Positions 43,254 to 52,422 are shown, counted from the stretch's first letter. The stretch is DNA of 64,000 nucleotides from Duganella sp. Root1480D1 (GCF_001427305.1 NZ_LMFZ01000013.1:24437-88436); one strand, 5' to 3'. Made by a program: numbers and translations. The notes: a model not told the origin generated them from the letters alone.

Positions 43254-44162
43254 TCAGCCGTCGTTCAGGAGGATGTCGTTCTCGACGCGGGCGCTGCAGG
43301 CGCGTACCAGCTGCTTGATGGCCCAGGCGGCGAGTTGCTCGGTGCTCATGGCGAGGTGGCGGCTGGCGATGGCTTGCATCAGAGGGATTGAGGCGAACAG
43401 CGGCACCACGTCGGCTACCGGCATGCTCTGGCGCTCGAGCAGCAGGAACTTCAGCAAGACTTTGACGGCATATTCCGCATTGCGCTTCGGATCTGCCGAC
43501 AGGAAGTCCAGGCGGCGGCGTGCGCGCGACAGCGCGGCTTCCACATCTTCGAACACGGCGCCATGGCCGGGAATGACGGCTTTCACATCCAGGCCGGCGA
43601 TCACGTCCAGCGTGGCTGCCGCTTCGGCAAAGCCTTCATCGCCTTCCAGCTCGGGGAAGATCACGCCAAAGCCGTTTTGCCACAGCGCGTCGGCCGATAT
43701 CAGCACCTTCTCCGACGGGCAGTAGAAGATCACCGAGTGGGCATGGTGGCCCGGTGCGCCCAGCACCTGCCATTCCAGGTCGCCCAGCGTCAGCGTTTCG
43801 CCGGCGGTAATCACGCCGTCGATGGAAAATCGTTCGCACTGCTGGCCGGTCGCCTTGAAACTGAGCGCGTCCTCGTCCCAGTGCCGCACTTTCCCGGCTT
43901 CCGGCTCGGGGATATAGGTGTTGCAGCCGAAATGCGCCTGCAGCGCCGCATTGCCGCCACAGTGGTCGGAATGCAGGTGTGTGGTGTACAGGCGGTCCAG
44001 GCGGCGGCCGTGCAGGGCGTGCCGCACCAGGTCGAGCGTCTGCTGCTGGTGCGCGACGTAGCCGCTGTCGATCATGGCCGCGTCGTGTCGGCCCAACAGC
44101 AGGACATTATTGGACGAGAGCCAGCCGCGTTCGAAAACGTGGATGGATGGGTGTAGCGTCAT
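43254..44162 (-). CDS. Metallo-beta-lactamase-fold hydrolase
   Basis: A 302-residue MBL-fold protein. The zinc motif THLHSDHCGG is near residues 61-70. Further ligands are in the HHAHSVIF region and in VISADALWQNG (Asp) and VIPGHGAVF (His). A helical extension at the C-terminus (VADVVPLFASIPLMQAI) resembles the MBL branch that acts on small thioesters or hydroxyacyl compounds; no substrate can be named. ATG at 44162 lies 4 bases after the DUF1289 stop; a TTG at 44174 would overlap it. Probably one operon with DUF1289. Confidence 0.88.
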   Translation of the reverse strand: MTLHPSIHVFERGWLSSNNVLLLGRHDAAMIDSGYVAHQQQTLDLVRHALHGRRLDRLYTTHLHSDHCGGNAALQAHFGCNTYIPEPEAGKVRHWDEDALSFKATGQQCERFSIDGVITAGETLTLGDLEWQVLGAPGHHAHSVIFYCPSEKVLISADALWQNGFGVIFPELEGDEGFAEAAATLDVIAGLDVKAVIPGHGAVFEDVEAALSRARRRLDFLSADPKRNAEYAVKVLLKFLLLERQSMPVADVVPLFASIPLMQAIASRHLAMSTEQLAAWAIKQLVRACSARVENDILLNDG

Positions 44163-44166
44163 TGCG

Positions 44167-44382
44167 TCAGTCAAAGTCGATCAGTTGCTCGCGGCGGCGC
44201 AGCTCGGCCCACACGGCGCGCTTGTAGGCGTCGTCGGCACGCGACCAGGCGACGATTTCGTCGATGGTGCGCAGGCAACCTTCGCAAAAACCGGTGTCCT
44301 GGTTCATCTTGCACAGGCTGATGCAGGGGGAAGGCACGGGCGTGGCCAGTTCCGGCGCGCCTGGCGGCAGTTCAGTACTCAT
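44167..44382 (-). CDS. DUF1289 protein
   Basis: A 71-residue protein with the family pattern SPCISLCKMNQDTGFCEGC: four cysteines (about residues 20, 24, 33 and 36), likely to bind zinc or an iron-sulfur centre, followed by RTIDEIVAWS and ELRRREQ. Function unknown; the family is often next to metabolic genes. A second ATG at 44391 would add three residues. The MBL hydrolase gene follows with a 4-base gap. Confidence 0.87.
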   Translation of the reverse strand: MSTELPPGAPELATPVPSPCISLCKMNQDTGFCEGCLRTIDEIVAWSRADDAYKRAVWAELRRREQLIDFD

Positions 44383-44499
44383 GGCCGACATTTTACCGCA
44401 GTGCGGCAAAAATGCCCGGAATGGCCATATACTGACGGGGCACCAGAACAATAATGAATGGCGAGGAGACAACCTGACCAACCCGCCTCCGAGGTGCCT

Positions 44500-45468
44500 A
44501 TGAAGCTCGATCGCCATTGGTTTTCCCGCGCGCTGGACCAGCTCGCACGCCGCCGCCCGGGCCGCCCGGATCCAGGGCAGCCGCAATTTATCGCCGGCGA
44601 TTTCCTTTGCCGCGCCGGCAGCCGCAGTTACAAGCTGTATGTGCCGTCCTGTTACGAAGGCCAGCCGATGCCGCTGCTGGTGATGCTGCATGGCTGCCTG
44701 CAGGACCCCGACGATTTCGCCGCCGGCACGCAAATGAACGCGGTCGCCGAGGAACGCGCTTGTCTGGTGCTGTACCCGGCGCAAGCGCCGGACGCCAACC
44801 ATACCCGATGCTGGAACTGGTTCAGTGCCCTGGACCAGGAGCGCGGCCAGGGCGAACCAGCCATCATCGCGGCCATGGCGCGCGACGTCATGGCGCGCTA
44901 TCCCGTGTTGCAAAGCGAGGTGTATATCGCGGGACTGTCGGCGGGCGGCGCCATGGCGGTCATCGTAGGTACCCTGTATCCGGACCTGTTTGCCGCCGTC
45001 GGCGTGCATTCCGGCCTGCCTTTTGCCGCAGCGCGCGACTTGCCATCGGCCTTGCTGGCCATGCGGCGCGGCGCTGCCCGCGCGCAGGCAGCGCTGACTG
45101 CGGGCCAGCCTGTCATCGTGTTCCATGGCGACCAGGACCGCACCGTGCATCCGGCCAATGGCGAAGAAGTGCTGGCGCAGGGCTTGCGCAGCCACCCTCT
45201 GGGCGAGCAGGCCAGTCCTGCCACGCTGGCCGGCCAGGTGCCCGACGGCCACGCCTTCACGCTGAAGGCGCACTGGCTGGAAGACGGCTCGCCGCTGGGC
45301 GAGCATTGGGTGATCCACGGCGCCGGCCATGCCTGGTCCGGCGGCAGCGCGGCAGGCAGCTATACCGATCCGCGCGGGCCGGATGCCAGCCGCGAGATGA
45401 TGCGCTTTTTCAGCGCCGCGAAAAGTGCAGTTTCATCGCTAGCACGCACAGGGCCAGCGCAAGGGTAA
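44500..45468 (+). CDS. PHB depolymerase-family esterase
   Basis: A 322-residue alpha/beta hydrolase. MLHGCLQDPDDFAAGTQMNAVAEERACLVLYP is the oxyanion region, GLSAGGAMA the nucleophile elbow (Ser), FHGDQDRTVHP the acid (Asp) and HGAGHAWSGG the base (His). The family covers extracellular poly(3-hydroxybutyrate) depolymerases, feruloyl esterases and similar enzymes. No signal peptide is seen (the N-terminus is RHWFSRALDQLARRRPGR), so this one may be cytoplasmic or exported another way. Its last 59 bases overlap the convergent SemiSWEET gene, so the final residues look acquired. Confidence 0.87.
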   Translation: MKLDRHWFSRALDQLARRRPGRPDPGQPQFIAGDFLCRAGSRSYKLYVPSCYEGQPMPLLVMLHGCLQDPDDFAAGTQMNAVAEERACLVLYPAQAPDANHTRCWNWFSALDQERGQGEPAIIAAMARDVMARYPVLQSEVYIAGLSAGGAMAVIVGTLYPDLFAAVGVHSGLPFAAARDLPSALLAMRRGAARAQAALTAGQPVIVFHGDQDRTVHPANGEEVLAQGLRSHPLGEQASPATLAGQVPDGHAFTLKAHWLEDGSPLGEHWVIHGAGHAWSGGSAAGSYTDPRGPDASREMMRFFSAAKSAVSSLARTGPAQG

Positions 45469-45673
45469 TGCCGTTGGCGATGATCACCGGCCAGGCCCTG
45501 GTCTGTAGCCCGTATAGCAGCCACAGAAGCACGCCAAAGCTGAAGATCAGGTACATGCCGGTGGAAATACCTTCCGCACTACGCTGGCGCCAGACCAGCA
45601 GTACTTGGGGTACAAAAGCGAAAGTGGTGCAGAAGGCAGCGATAAAGCCGAGCAGGTCAGGTTCAAGCAACAT
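45410..45673 (-). CDS. SemiSWEET-type sugar transporter
   Basis: An 87-residue three-helix membrane protein with one PQ-loop repeat: LGFIAAFCTTFAFVPQVLLVWRQRSAEGIS holds the PQ motif in helix 1, LIFSFGVLLWLLYGLQT is helix 2 and VIIANGITLALALCVLAMKL helix 3. SemiSWEETs work as homodimers to move sugars down a gradient. It starts inside the end of the CWC-motif gene (11-base overlap) and its 3' end overlaps the esterase gene by 59 bases. Confidence 0.88.
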   Translation of the reverse strand: MLLEPDLLGFIAAFCTTFAFVPQVLLVWRQRSAEGISTGMYLIFSFGVLLWLLYGLQTRAWPVIIANGITLALALCVLAMKLHFSRR

Positions 45674-45881
45674 CAGGTGGAGTTTCCAGGGTGGCGATAT
45701 GGGCACGCAGGCATGCAGGACACCAGCATCCAACCGCTTCGGCTCCGGGCACCGCAATGGCCGGCGGCAGGAAAGTGCACCAGCACGGCGTCTCGCCGGG
45801 TGCGCCGGTCGGCTTCCGGCCTGGCGGCGCATCGGCCATCGCGCACAGGAACTCGGCGCCGCAACGCTCACAGGTGCTCAT
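45663..45881 (-). CDS. Cysteine-rich CWC-motif protein
   Basis: A 72-residue protein with seven cysteines: CERCGAEFLC at the start, CWC near residue 33, and CWCPACL at 52-58. This spacing suggests one or two zinc sites and matches the Cysteine-rich CWC family of unknown function. The start codon follows a modest ribosome-binding site. Its end overlaps the SemiSWEET start by 11 bases, so the pair is probably translated together. Confidence 0.8.
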   Translation of the reverse strand: MSTCERCGAEFLCAMADAPPGRKPTGAPGETPCWCTFLPPAIAVPGAEAVGCWCPACLRAHIATLETPPDVA

Positions 45882-45956
45882 ATCATCAATGCAATCATGC
45901 GTAAGGGAGAAGGCCAGCCTAGCGGATCAAACCGTAAATTACAACTCGATTGGCCC

Positions 45957-45962
45957 TATAAT
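45957..45962 (+). promoter_or_regulatory. Candidate -10 element of argB
   Basis: A perfect TATAAT lies 41 bases before the proposed argB ATG, in a locally AT-richer patch. A matching -35 element is not clear at standard spacing (TTACAA at 45939 is too close). Confidence 0.4.
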
Positions 45963-46003
45963 GCGCACCATTGACCTTAAATCTATTTTCTGGAACCCCC
46001 GCC

Positions 46004-46927
46004 ATGACCAATCTGCCTCCCCGCGACCCGGATATGTCCACTGACCTGAGCGGCGTTACGCCCCAGGTCAAGGCCCAGATCCTGGCCGAGGCGCTGCCGT
46101 ACATCCGCAATTACCACGGCAAAACCATCGTCATCAAATACGGTGGCAATGCCATGACCGAAGAGCGCCTGAAGCACGGCTTCGCGCGCGACCTGATCCT
46201 GCTGAAGCTGGTGGGCATGAACCCGGTCGTGGTGCACGGCGGCGGCCCGCAGATCGACAATGCGCTGAAGAAGATCGGCAAGCAGGGAACCTTCGTGCAG
46301 GGCATGCGTATTACCGACGAAGAAACCATGGAAGTGGTGGAGTGGGTGCTGGGCGGCGAAGTGCAGCAGGACATCGTGATGCTGATCAACCATTACGGCG
46401 GCCAGGCGGTTGGCCTGACCGGCAAGGACGGTGGCCTGATCCGCGCCCGCAAGATGGCCATGCCGGACAAGGAAAAGCCAGGCCAGTTCCTGGATATCGG
46501 CTTCGTTGGCGAGATCGAAGCCATCAACCCTGCCGTGGTCAAGGCCCTGCAGGATGATGCCTTTATTCCAATTATTTCCCCGATCGGCTTCGGTAAGGAT
46601 GGCCAGGCTTACAACATCAATGCCGACGTCGTAGCCGGCAAGATCGCCGAGATCCTGAAAGCCGAAAAGCTGATCATGATGACCAATATCGCCGGCGTGC
46701 AGGACAAGAGCGGCAACCTGGTGACCGACCTGTCGGCACGCGAAATCGACGAAATGTTCGCCGACGGCACGATTTCCGGCGGCATGCTGCCAAAAATCTC
46801 CTCCGCACTGGACGCCGCCAAGTCGGGCGTGAACACCGTGCACATCATCGATGGGCGAATTGAACACAGCCTGTTGCTGGAAGTCTTGACCGAACAGGCT
46901 TTTGGCACTATGATCCGGTCTCACTAA
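46004..46927 (+). CDS. argB: Acetylglutamate kinase
   Basis: Phosphorylates N-acetylglutamate in the second step of arginine synthesis. About 307 residues (297 from the second start). [10 protein letters not shown] (about 43-52) is the phosphate-binding Lys-Gly-Gly region; [12 protein letters not shown] binds acetylglutamate; [24 protein letters not shown] and ITGGMLPK-like [12 protein letters not shown] complete the active site. ATG at 46034 is the alternative start and gives the more usual N-terminus ([15 protein letters not shown]); 46004 is the longer choice. Length and helix near the N-terminus suit the arginine-sensitive hexameric type, though that is not certain. Followed by tRNA-Thr. 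Confidence 0.96.
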   Translation: MTNLPPRDPDMSTDLSGVTPQVKAQILAEALPYIRNYHGKTIVIKYGGNAMTEERLKHGFARDLILLKLVGMNPVVVHGGGPQIDNALKKIGKQGTFVQGMRITDEETMEVVEWVLGGEVQQDIVMLINHYGGQAVGLTGKDGGLIRARKMAMPDKEKPGQFLDIGFVGEIEAINPAVVKALQDDAFIPIISPIGFGKDGQAYNINADVVAGKIAEILKAEKLIMMTNIAGVQDKSGNLVTDLSAREIDEMFADGTISGGMLPKISSALDAAKSGVNTVHIIDGRIEHSLLLEVLTEQAFGTMIRSH

Positions 46928-46966
46928 AATTTTTGGCGGTTTTCAACAGCCGCCGAAAACGTGAAT

Positions 46967-47041
<75 letters not shown>

Positions 47042-47047
47042 TTCTCC

Positions 47048-47944
47048 TTAGTAGATCCGCTCTACTTTCACGCCTCGCTGGCGCAGCAGTTCCGCAACGT
47101 TCCCCGATCCGACCAGATGCAGAGTGCCGATAGCGGCAAAGCTGTGCTGTTCTTTTTTCATCATTTCCACGATGCCGTCGGCCAGCACGGGATTGCGCTC
47201 GTTCAGCAACACCTGCTTCATGAATTTGCCGGAGAAGGTCTTGTCCTCTTCCACTTCGCGCGCCAGGGCCTCGAATTTGGCCGCATCGGCGGAGGCCCAG
47301 GCGTCGACCAGGTCGCGCGGCTGCACGCCCTGCGTGCTGTCTTCGAAGGTATCCAGGCTGTCTTCCAGGAAGCGCGCCTGCTCCTGCGGCGTCAGGCGGC
47401 CGAACAGCGCGGCCTGGCCGCCGACCGATTCCAGTTCCACCACGCGCTGCTTGCGGCCATGCGCGGCGCGCGCCAGTTGCAGGTCGATGCCCAGTTCCGG
47501 ACGGTAGCCCAGGGCGCGGTATTCGCCGATGGTGATCATCATGACGATCAGCCAGGGCTTCATCGACGCCACCATTTCCGGCGCGATGCCGTGTTTCTTC
47601 AACATGCTTTCCAGGCGCGGGCGGTATTCGGGGCGGATGTCGCTCATGGCGCCGCCGGCGCCGGGCGCATACAGGCCGTATTCGCGCATCACGGCCATCG
47701 ACTTGGCCGGGTCGGCGGCGGGGTCGACTTCCAGTGCGATCGCCGAGGCACTCTCCATGGCCTGCGTGACGCGTGGTTCGAGCGGATAAAAATCAGGCAG
47801 GCCGACGTGGATGGTGCCGAACAACCAGGACGTATGGCCCGCATATTCCAGCTTGTACAGCGCCCCGCGCACCGGCGGCGCGGCCGTGGCCGGGAAGCTC
47901 AATCCAAGCAGCAGGCAAAACATCACTATAATCGTGCGTCGCAT
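47048..47944 (-). CDS. TraB/GumN family protein
   Basis: A 298-residue exported protein with a signal peptide ending FPATAAP (about 22). LYKLEYAGHTSWLFGTIHVGLPDFYPLEP (about 29-57) is the family's opening motif with its conserved GT-H; GYRPELGIDLQLARAAHGRKQRVVELES is the central block, and the closing AAIGTLHLVGSGNVAELLRQRG is the repeated GT-H motif. The TIKI/TraB/GumN family includes metal-dependent proteases in animals; bacterial roles are unclear. The start lies only 19 bases from the divergent HAD gene. Confidence 0.88.
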   Translation of the reverse strand: MRRTIIVMFCLLLGLSFPATAAPPVRGALYKLEYAGHTSWLFGTIHVGLPDFYPLEPRVTQAMESASAIALEVDPAADPAKSMAVMREYGLYAPGAGGAMSDIRPEYRPRLESMLKKHGIAPEMVASMKPWLIVMMITIGEYRALGYRPELGIDLQLARAAHGRKQRVVELESVGGQAALFGRLTPQEQARFLEDSLDTFEDSTQGVQPRDLVDAWASADAAKFEALAREVEEDKTFSGKFMKQVLLNERNPVLADGIVEMMKKEQHSFAAIGTLHLVGSGNVAELLRQRGVKVERIY

Positions 47945-47963
47945 TAGTCTCTCCAAGTAGAAC

Positions 47964-48641
47964 GTGAATATTAAACCTTTGGCACCGGTCTGGTTATTCG
48001 ACCTGGACAACACGCTGCACAATGCATCGCATGCCATCTTCCCTGCCATGGTGGAGAAGATGAACGCATACATGGCGCGCGTGCTGGGCGATGGCGAAAC
48101 GCCGGCCAGCCCGGAGGAAATCAGCGCTACCCGCGCCCTTTACTGGCAGCGCTACGGCGCCACCCTGCTTGGACTGGTGCGCCACCATGGCGTCGATGCG
48201 GCCCACTTCCTGCGCGAGACGCACGACCTGCCGGAAATCGAATCGATGATCCGCTTTGAACGCGGCCTGGGCCAGCTGCTGCGCCGCCTGCCAGGCCGCA
48301 AGATCCTGCTGACCAATGCGCCGCGCGATTACGCGCGCAAGGTGGTGGGGCACATGGGCATAGGCCGCCATTTCAGCGAGCAGATCACCATCGAATCGAT
48401 GCACGTGCATCGCCAATTGCGCCCCAAGCCATCGCGCATCATGCTGCGGCGGCTGATGCGCCGGAAGGGTCTGAACCCGCGCCGGTGTATCCTTGTCGAA
48501 GACACGCTGGATAACCTGCGGTCTGCGCATGCGCTGGGCATGCGCACGGTGTGGGTGACGCAATACCTGCTGAAACCGGGCAAAAAACCGGCGTGGCTCG
48601 ATGTCAAAGTAAAATCGGTTAAAAAGCTGATAGAAATTTAA
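47964..48641 (+). CDS. HAD-family pyrimidine 5'-nucleotidase
   Basis: A 225-residue HAD phosphatase. Motif I WLFDLDNTLHN (about 10-20) with the nucleophile Asp, motif II ILLTNAP near 115, and motif IV CILVEDTLDNL near 177-187 (Asp ligands). The N-terminal form is typical of pyrimidine 5'-nucleotidases that dephosphorylate UMP/CMP or noncanonical nucleotides. The start is GTG, fixed by the motif position. It is followed after 19 bases by slmA, a pairing common in Burkholderiales near argB. Confidence 0.88.
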   Translation: MNIKPLAPVWLFDLDNTLHNASHAIFPAMVEKMNAYMARVLGDGETPASPEEISATRALYWQRYGATLLGLVRHHGVDAAHFLRETHDLPEIESMIRFERGLGQLLRRLPGRKILLTNAPRDYARKVVGHMGIGRHFSEQITIESMHVHRQLRPKPSRIMLRRLMRRKGLNPRRCILVEDTLDNLRSAHALGMRTVWVTQYLLKPGKKPAWLDVKVKSVKKLIEI

Positions 48642-48660
48642 ATAAACAGGTCCAATACCT

Positions 48661-49236
48661 ATGGCAAGTACACAGCCCGGACAGCGCAAGCTGCAAATCC
48701 TCCAGGCACTGGCTGAAATGCTGGAGCATCCAAAAGGAGAAAAGATCACCACGGCTGCGCTGGCGCGCAAGCTGGATGTATCCGAGGCGGCGCTGTACCG
48801 CCATTTCGCCAGCAAGGCCCAGATGTTCGAAGGGCTGATTGAATTCATCGAGTCCACCGTGTTCGGCCTGATCAACCAGATCGCCGACAAGCAGGCGGAC
48901 GGCCTGGCCCAGGCGCGCGACATCCTGGGCATGCTGCTGCATTTCGCCAGCAGCAATCCGGGCATGACCCGGGTGCTGATCGGCGATGCGCTGGTCAACG
49001 AAGACGAGCGCCTGCAGCAGCGCATGAACCAGTTCTACGACCGCGTGGAGCTGGCACTGAAACAGGCGCTGCGTGCTGCAGCGGCCGAAGGCCAGGCCCA
49101 TGAGGCTGACGTCACTGCCCGCGCCGGGCTGCTGGTCAGCTTCGTGCTGGGCCGCTGGCACCGATACGCCAAGAGCGGCTTCAAGTCGAATCCCTCGCAG
49201 GACGCCGCCGTACAGATTGCATTGCTGCTGAATTGA
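48661..49236 (+). CDS. slmA: Nucleoid occlusion factor SlmA
   Basis: A 191-residue TetR-family DNA-binding protein that blocks FtsZ ring formation over the nucleoid. The helix-turn-helix ITTAALARKLDVSEAALYRHFASKAQMFEGL (about 29-59) and the following FIESTVFGLINQI match SlmA. The later RVLIGDALVNEDERLQQRMNQFYDRVE is the FtsZ-facing part. Its stop overlaps the TTG start of pabBC. Confidence 0.92.
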   Translation: MASTQPGQRKLQILQALAEMLEHPKGEKITTAALARKLDVSEAALYRHFASKAQMFEGLIEFIESTVFGLINQIADKQADGLAQARDILGMLLHFASSNPGMTRVLIGDALVNEDERLQQRMNQFYDRVELALKQALRAAAAEGQAHEADVTARAGLLVSFVLGRWHRYAKSGFKSNPSQDAAVQIALLLN

Positions 49237-51050
49237 ACTGCTTGACCTTTGCTTTGCTGGACGACGCTAGCGTCGATCCAGCCACCGGCGCTGGCCGCAC
49301 CTCCCGCCTCTACACCGGCCATCACGCCACCCTCGCCTGCAGCGATTTCGCCGGCTGGCCCGGCGTGCTGGCAGGGATGGAGCAGGCGCTCGCGCGCGGC
49401 CTGCACGCGGTGCCGGTACTCAGCTACGAATTGGGCCACCATATCGTCGGCGTGCAGCCGCGCGCGCCTGCGCCGGATGCGCCACCGCTGGCGCAGGTGC
49501 TGCTGTTCGAGCGCTGCGACGAGCTGTCGCAAGTGGAAGTCGCCGCCTGGCTGGCCGCGCAGGCTGGCCCCGACGCCGCTCCCGCCGGCGTGGCGGGCAT
49601 CCGCGCCAACGTCAGCGAGGCGCAGTTTGTCGACGCCATCCAGCGCATCCGCGACTACATCGCCGCCGGCGATACCTACCAGGTCAACTACACTTATCGC
49701 CTGCATTTCGACGCCTTCGGCTCGCTGTTTGCGCTGTACCAACGTCTGCGCGCCCGCCAGCCGGTGCCTTACGGCGCCCTGCTCGGCTTCGACGACGGCC
49801 GCGCGGTGCTGTCGCTGTCGCCGGAACTGTTCGTGCGCAAGGAAGGCGGCACGCTGACCGCGCGCCCGATGAAAGGCACCGCCCCCGCGGCAGCCGACGA
49901 AACGGAGAACGCGCGGCGCGCCGCGGCCCTGGCGGCCGACCCGAAAAACCGCGCGGAAAACCTGATGATCGTCGACTTGCTGCGCAACGATATCGGCCGC
50001 GTGGCCGCTACCGGCAGCGTCGAAGTCCCGAAACTGTTCGACGTTACGCGCTTCAGCAGCGTGCTGCAGATGACCTCGACCGTGCAGGCCCGCCTGCGCG
50101 ACGGCGCCACGCTGCAGGACATCTTCAACGCGCTCTATCCCTGCGGCTCGATCACCGGCGCGCCCAAGAAGCGCACCATGGAAATCATCGCCGAGCTGGA
50201 AGCCGAGCCGCGCGGCATCTACACCGGCGCCATCGGCTGGTTCGCCCCTGGCGGCGACTTCTGCTTGAATGTCCCGATTCGCACGCTCACCTTGCAGGCA
50301 GCCGAAAACGGCGTCCGCAAAGGCGTGATGGGCGTCGGTGCCGGCATTGTCTACGACAGCGAGCCGCAGGATGAATTCGCCGAATGCCGCTTGAAGGGCC
50401 GCTTCCTCACCGGCCTGCCGAACGATTTCGAACTGTTCGAAACCATGTACGCCACGCGCGAAACAGGCGCCCGCCACCTCGAGCGCCACCTGCAGCGCCT
50501 CGCGGCATCGGCCCGCTACTTCGGTTTCGCCTGGGATGAAGCGGCCGCACGCGCCTACCTCACGCTGGCCTGCCAGGCCCTGCCCGCCGGCCAGCCGCAC
50601 CGCCTGCGGCTGGCCATGAACAGCGCCGGCGCCTTCGCTGTGCAAAGCGGTCCTTTGACGCCATTGCAGGAACCGGTGCGCGTGCTGCTGGCCGACGCAG
50701 CCACCAGCAGCGACGACCTGTTCCTGCGCCACAAATCGACTATCCGCGAACGCTACGACGCGGCGTGGAAAGCCGCCGACGCCCAAGGCGCCTTCGACCA
50801 GTTGTTCTTCAATGAGCGTGGCGAGTTGACGGAAGGCGGCCGCAGCAATGTCTTCATCCGCATGGACGGCATGTGGATAACGCCACCCTTATCCACTGGC
50901 ATGCTGCCGGGCGTGATGCGTGCCGTGCTGCTGGAAGCCTGGGGCGCGCAGGAGCGCATCGTCACGCGCGCGATGCTGCTCGCCGCGCAGGAAATCGTGG
51001 TCTGCAACTCACTGCGCGGCGCAATGCGGGCAAGCCTACAGGTCGATTAG
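49233..51050 (+). CDS. Fused aminodeoxychorismate synthase I / aminodeoxychorismate lyase
   Basis: A 605-residue two-domain folate enzyme. Residues about 110-365 form the chorismate-binding domain (PabB: YIAAGDTYQVNYTYRL, ARPMKGTAP with the catalytic Lys, GGSITGAPKKRTMEI-like CGSITGAPKKRTMEII and GVGAGIVYDSEP). Residues about 395-605 form the class IV aminotransferase-like lyase (PabC: FELFETMYA, HLERHLQRLAASA, FNERGELTEGGRSNVFI). Together they make 4-aminobenzoate with a glutaminase partner. The start is TTG at 49233 or 49242, overlapping the slmA stop, so translation is coupled. Confidence 0.9.
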   Translation: MNCLTFALLDDASVDPATGAGRTSRLYTGHHATLACSDFAGWPGVLAGMEQALARGLHAVPVLSYELGHHIVGVQPRAPAPDAPPLAQVLLFERCDELSQVEVAAWLAAQAGPDAAPAGVAGIRANVSEAQFVDAIQRIRDYIAAGDTYQVNYTYRLHFDAFGSLFALYQRLRARQPVPYGALLGFDDGRAVLSLSPELFVRKEGGTLTARPMKGTAPAAADETENARRAAALAADPKNRAENLMIVDLLRNDIGRVAATGSVEVPKLFDVTRFSSVLQMTSTVQARLRDGATLQDIFNALYPCGSITGAPKKRTMEIIAELEAEPRGIYTGAIGWFAPGGDFCLNVPIRTLTLQAAENGVRKGVMGVGAGIVYDSEPQDEFAECRLKGRFLTGLPNDFELFETMYATRETGARHLERHLQRLAASARYFGFAWDEAAARAYLTLACQALPAGQPHRLRLAMNSAGAFAVQSGPLTPLQEPVRVLLADAATSSDDLFLRHKSTIRERYDAAWKAADAQGAFDQLFFNERGELTEGGRSNVFIRMDGMWITPPLSTGMLPGVMRAVLLEAWGAQERIVTRAMLLAAQEIVVCNSLRGAMRASLQVD

Positions 51051-51395
51051 CATTTCGAAGCCGCCATAGATCAGCCGTTTGCCGTCGAACGGCATCTTGG
51101 CGGGGTCCATCATGTCCTTCATGCGCGGGTCGGCCATCACCCTCTCGTTGCAGGAATCGCGCACCTCCCGCGATGGATAGATAATCCACGAGAACACCAC
51201 CACTTCGCCGTCTTCCAGCTTGACCGCTTGCGGGAAGGAAGTGTGAACGCCCACTTTCACGTCGTCGGCAACGGTCTCGCGGTATTCGATGGCGCCGTAC
51301 TCGCGCCACACTTTTGCGCACTGGCGCGACATCTCGAGGTAGGCGTCCATCTTCTTGCTGGGAACCGGCACAATGAATCCATCGACATAAGCCAT
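51036..51395 (-). CDS. DUF1428 protein
   Basis: A 119-residue cytoplasmic protein with an alpha/beta ferredoxin-like pattern. The opening YVDGFIVPVPSKKMDAYLEMSRQCAKVWREYGA, FSWIIYPSREVRDSCNERVMADPRM and FDGKRLIYGGFEMLID are diagnostic of DUF1428. Function unknown. It converges on pabBC with a 15-base overlap of 3' ends and begins 31 bases after the FtrA-type regulator's stop, so it may share its transcript. Confidence 0.88.
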   Translation of the reverse strand: MAYVDGFIVPVPSKKMDAYLEMSRQCAKVWREYGAIEYRETVADDVKVGVHTSFPQAVKLEDGEVVVFSWIIYPSREVRDSCNERVMADPRMKDMMDPAKMPFDGKRLIYGGFEMLIDL

Positions 51396-51426
51396 CGCAG
51401 CCTCCTGTTAAAAGGGAGCTCTCAGC

Positions 51427-52401
51427 TTATGCCGCACGATTGGCGGTGACAAGGAAAGCGCGACGATAAGCGCCCGGCGTGGTTGAGGCAATGCGGCGGA
51501 AATGATGGCGCAGCGATTCCTCCGAGCCGAATCCCGCCCGTTCGGCTACCTGGGCCAGCGCGATATCCGGCGCTTCCAGCAAATCCTTCGCAATCGCTAC
51601 CCGCTCGCGCGCCAGCCATTCGACCGGGCCCATGCCGGTAGCATCCTGGAATTGGCGCTGCAGCGTGCGCGGGCTCATGGCCGCGCGCTCGGCCATGCTG
51701 GCCACCGTATGCGGCTCGGCGGGATGGCTGCGCAGCCAGTCCATCAGGCGCGACAACCTGCCCTGTTCATCATGCGCCATGGGACGCGGCAGGAATTGCG
51801 CCTGCCCGCCTTCGCGATGCGGCGCCACCACCAGCCGCTGCGCCACCATATTGCCGACCCGCGCGCCGTAATCGCGGCGCACCAGGTGCAGCAGCATGTC
51901 CAGGCCCGCCGCCGAACCGGCCGAGCTGATGATTTGCCCCTCGTCGACGTACAGGTCGTCCGCCAGCACGCGGATGCGCGGATAGCGGCGCTCCAGCCGC
52001 TCGACATAGCGCCAGTGGGTGGTGGCGCGCCGGCCATCCAGCACGCCGGCTGCGGCCAGGATGAACACCCCGGAACAGATGGTGCAAAGACGTGCGCCAC
52101 GCGCATGGGCGGCGCGGATCTGCGCCAGCAGCGCCTGCGGCGGCTCCTCGTCGGCATCGCGCCAGCCGGGGATCACAATGGTGTCGGCGCGCTGCAGCAA
52201 GGAAGGATCGTAAGGCGCCTGCACCACGATGCCGCCCGCCGCGCGGATCGGCCCCGGCTCGACAGCGCAAACGGCGAAGTCATACCAGTCCACGCCCAGC
52301 TCCGGGCGATCGAGGGCGAACAGTTCGACCGTACAGCCGAATTCAAAGGTGCACAGGCCGTCGTAGGCCAGCGCCACCACCAGGTGTTTTTTTGCGCCCA
52401 T
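51427..52401 (-). CDS. ftrA: FtrA/GlxA-type AraC-family regulator
   Basis: A 324-residue regulator. Residues 1-185 form a DJ-1/PfpI-like domain with the nucleophile-elbow cysteine in TICSGVFILAAAG (about 107-119) and VIPGWRDADEEPP. Residues about 215-320 form two AraC helix-turn-helix motifs (TVASMAERAAMSPRTLQRQFQDATG and LAQVAERAGFGSEESLRHHFRRI). It diverges from a rhodanese gene, an arrangement seen around FtrA-like regulators elsewhere. A direct repeat of CGCAATCT in the divergent region is a candidate site. Confidence 0.88.
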   Translation of the reverse strand: MGAKKHLVVALAYDGLCTFEFGCTVELFALDRPELGVDWYDFAVCAVEPGPIRAAGGIVVQAPYDPSLLQRADTIVIPGWRDADEEPPQALLAQIRAAHARGARLCTICSGVFILAAAGVLDGRRATTHWRYVERLERRYPRIRVLADDLYVDEGQIISSAGSAAGLDMLLHLVRRDYGARVGNMVAQRLVVAPHREGGQAQFLPRPMAHDEQGRLSRLMDWLRSHPAEPHTVASMAERAAMSPRTLQRQFQDATGMGPVEWLARERVAIAKDLLEAPDIALAQVAERAGFGSEESLRHHFRRIASTTPGAYRRAFLVTANRAA

Positions 52402-52403
52402 GG

Positions 52404-52422
52404 CGCAATCTTAACGCAATCT
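52404..52422. promoter_or_regulatory. Direct repeat in the FtrA/rhodanese divergent region
   Basis: CGCAATCT-TAA-CGCAATCT: two identical 8-base boxes starting 11 bases apart, one helical turn, directly before the regulator's start codon. AraC-family proteins bind direct repeats of such spacing. Adjacent to the divergent promoter of the rhodanese gene. Confidence 0.45.

Noticed and set aside
49035..50786. Minus-strand open frame of 583 codons
   Set aside because: Antisense of slmA/pabBC with a composition typical of reverse-frame shadows.
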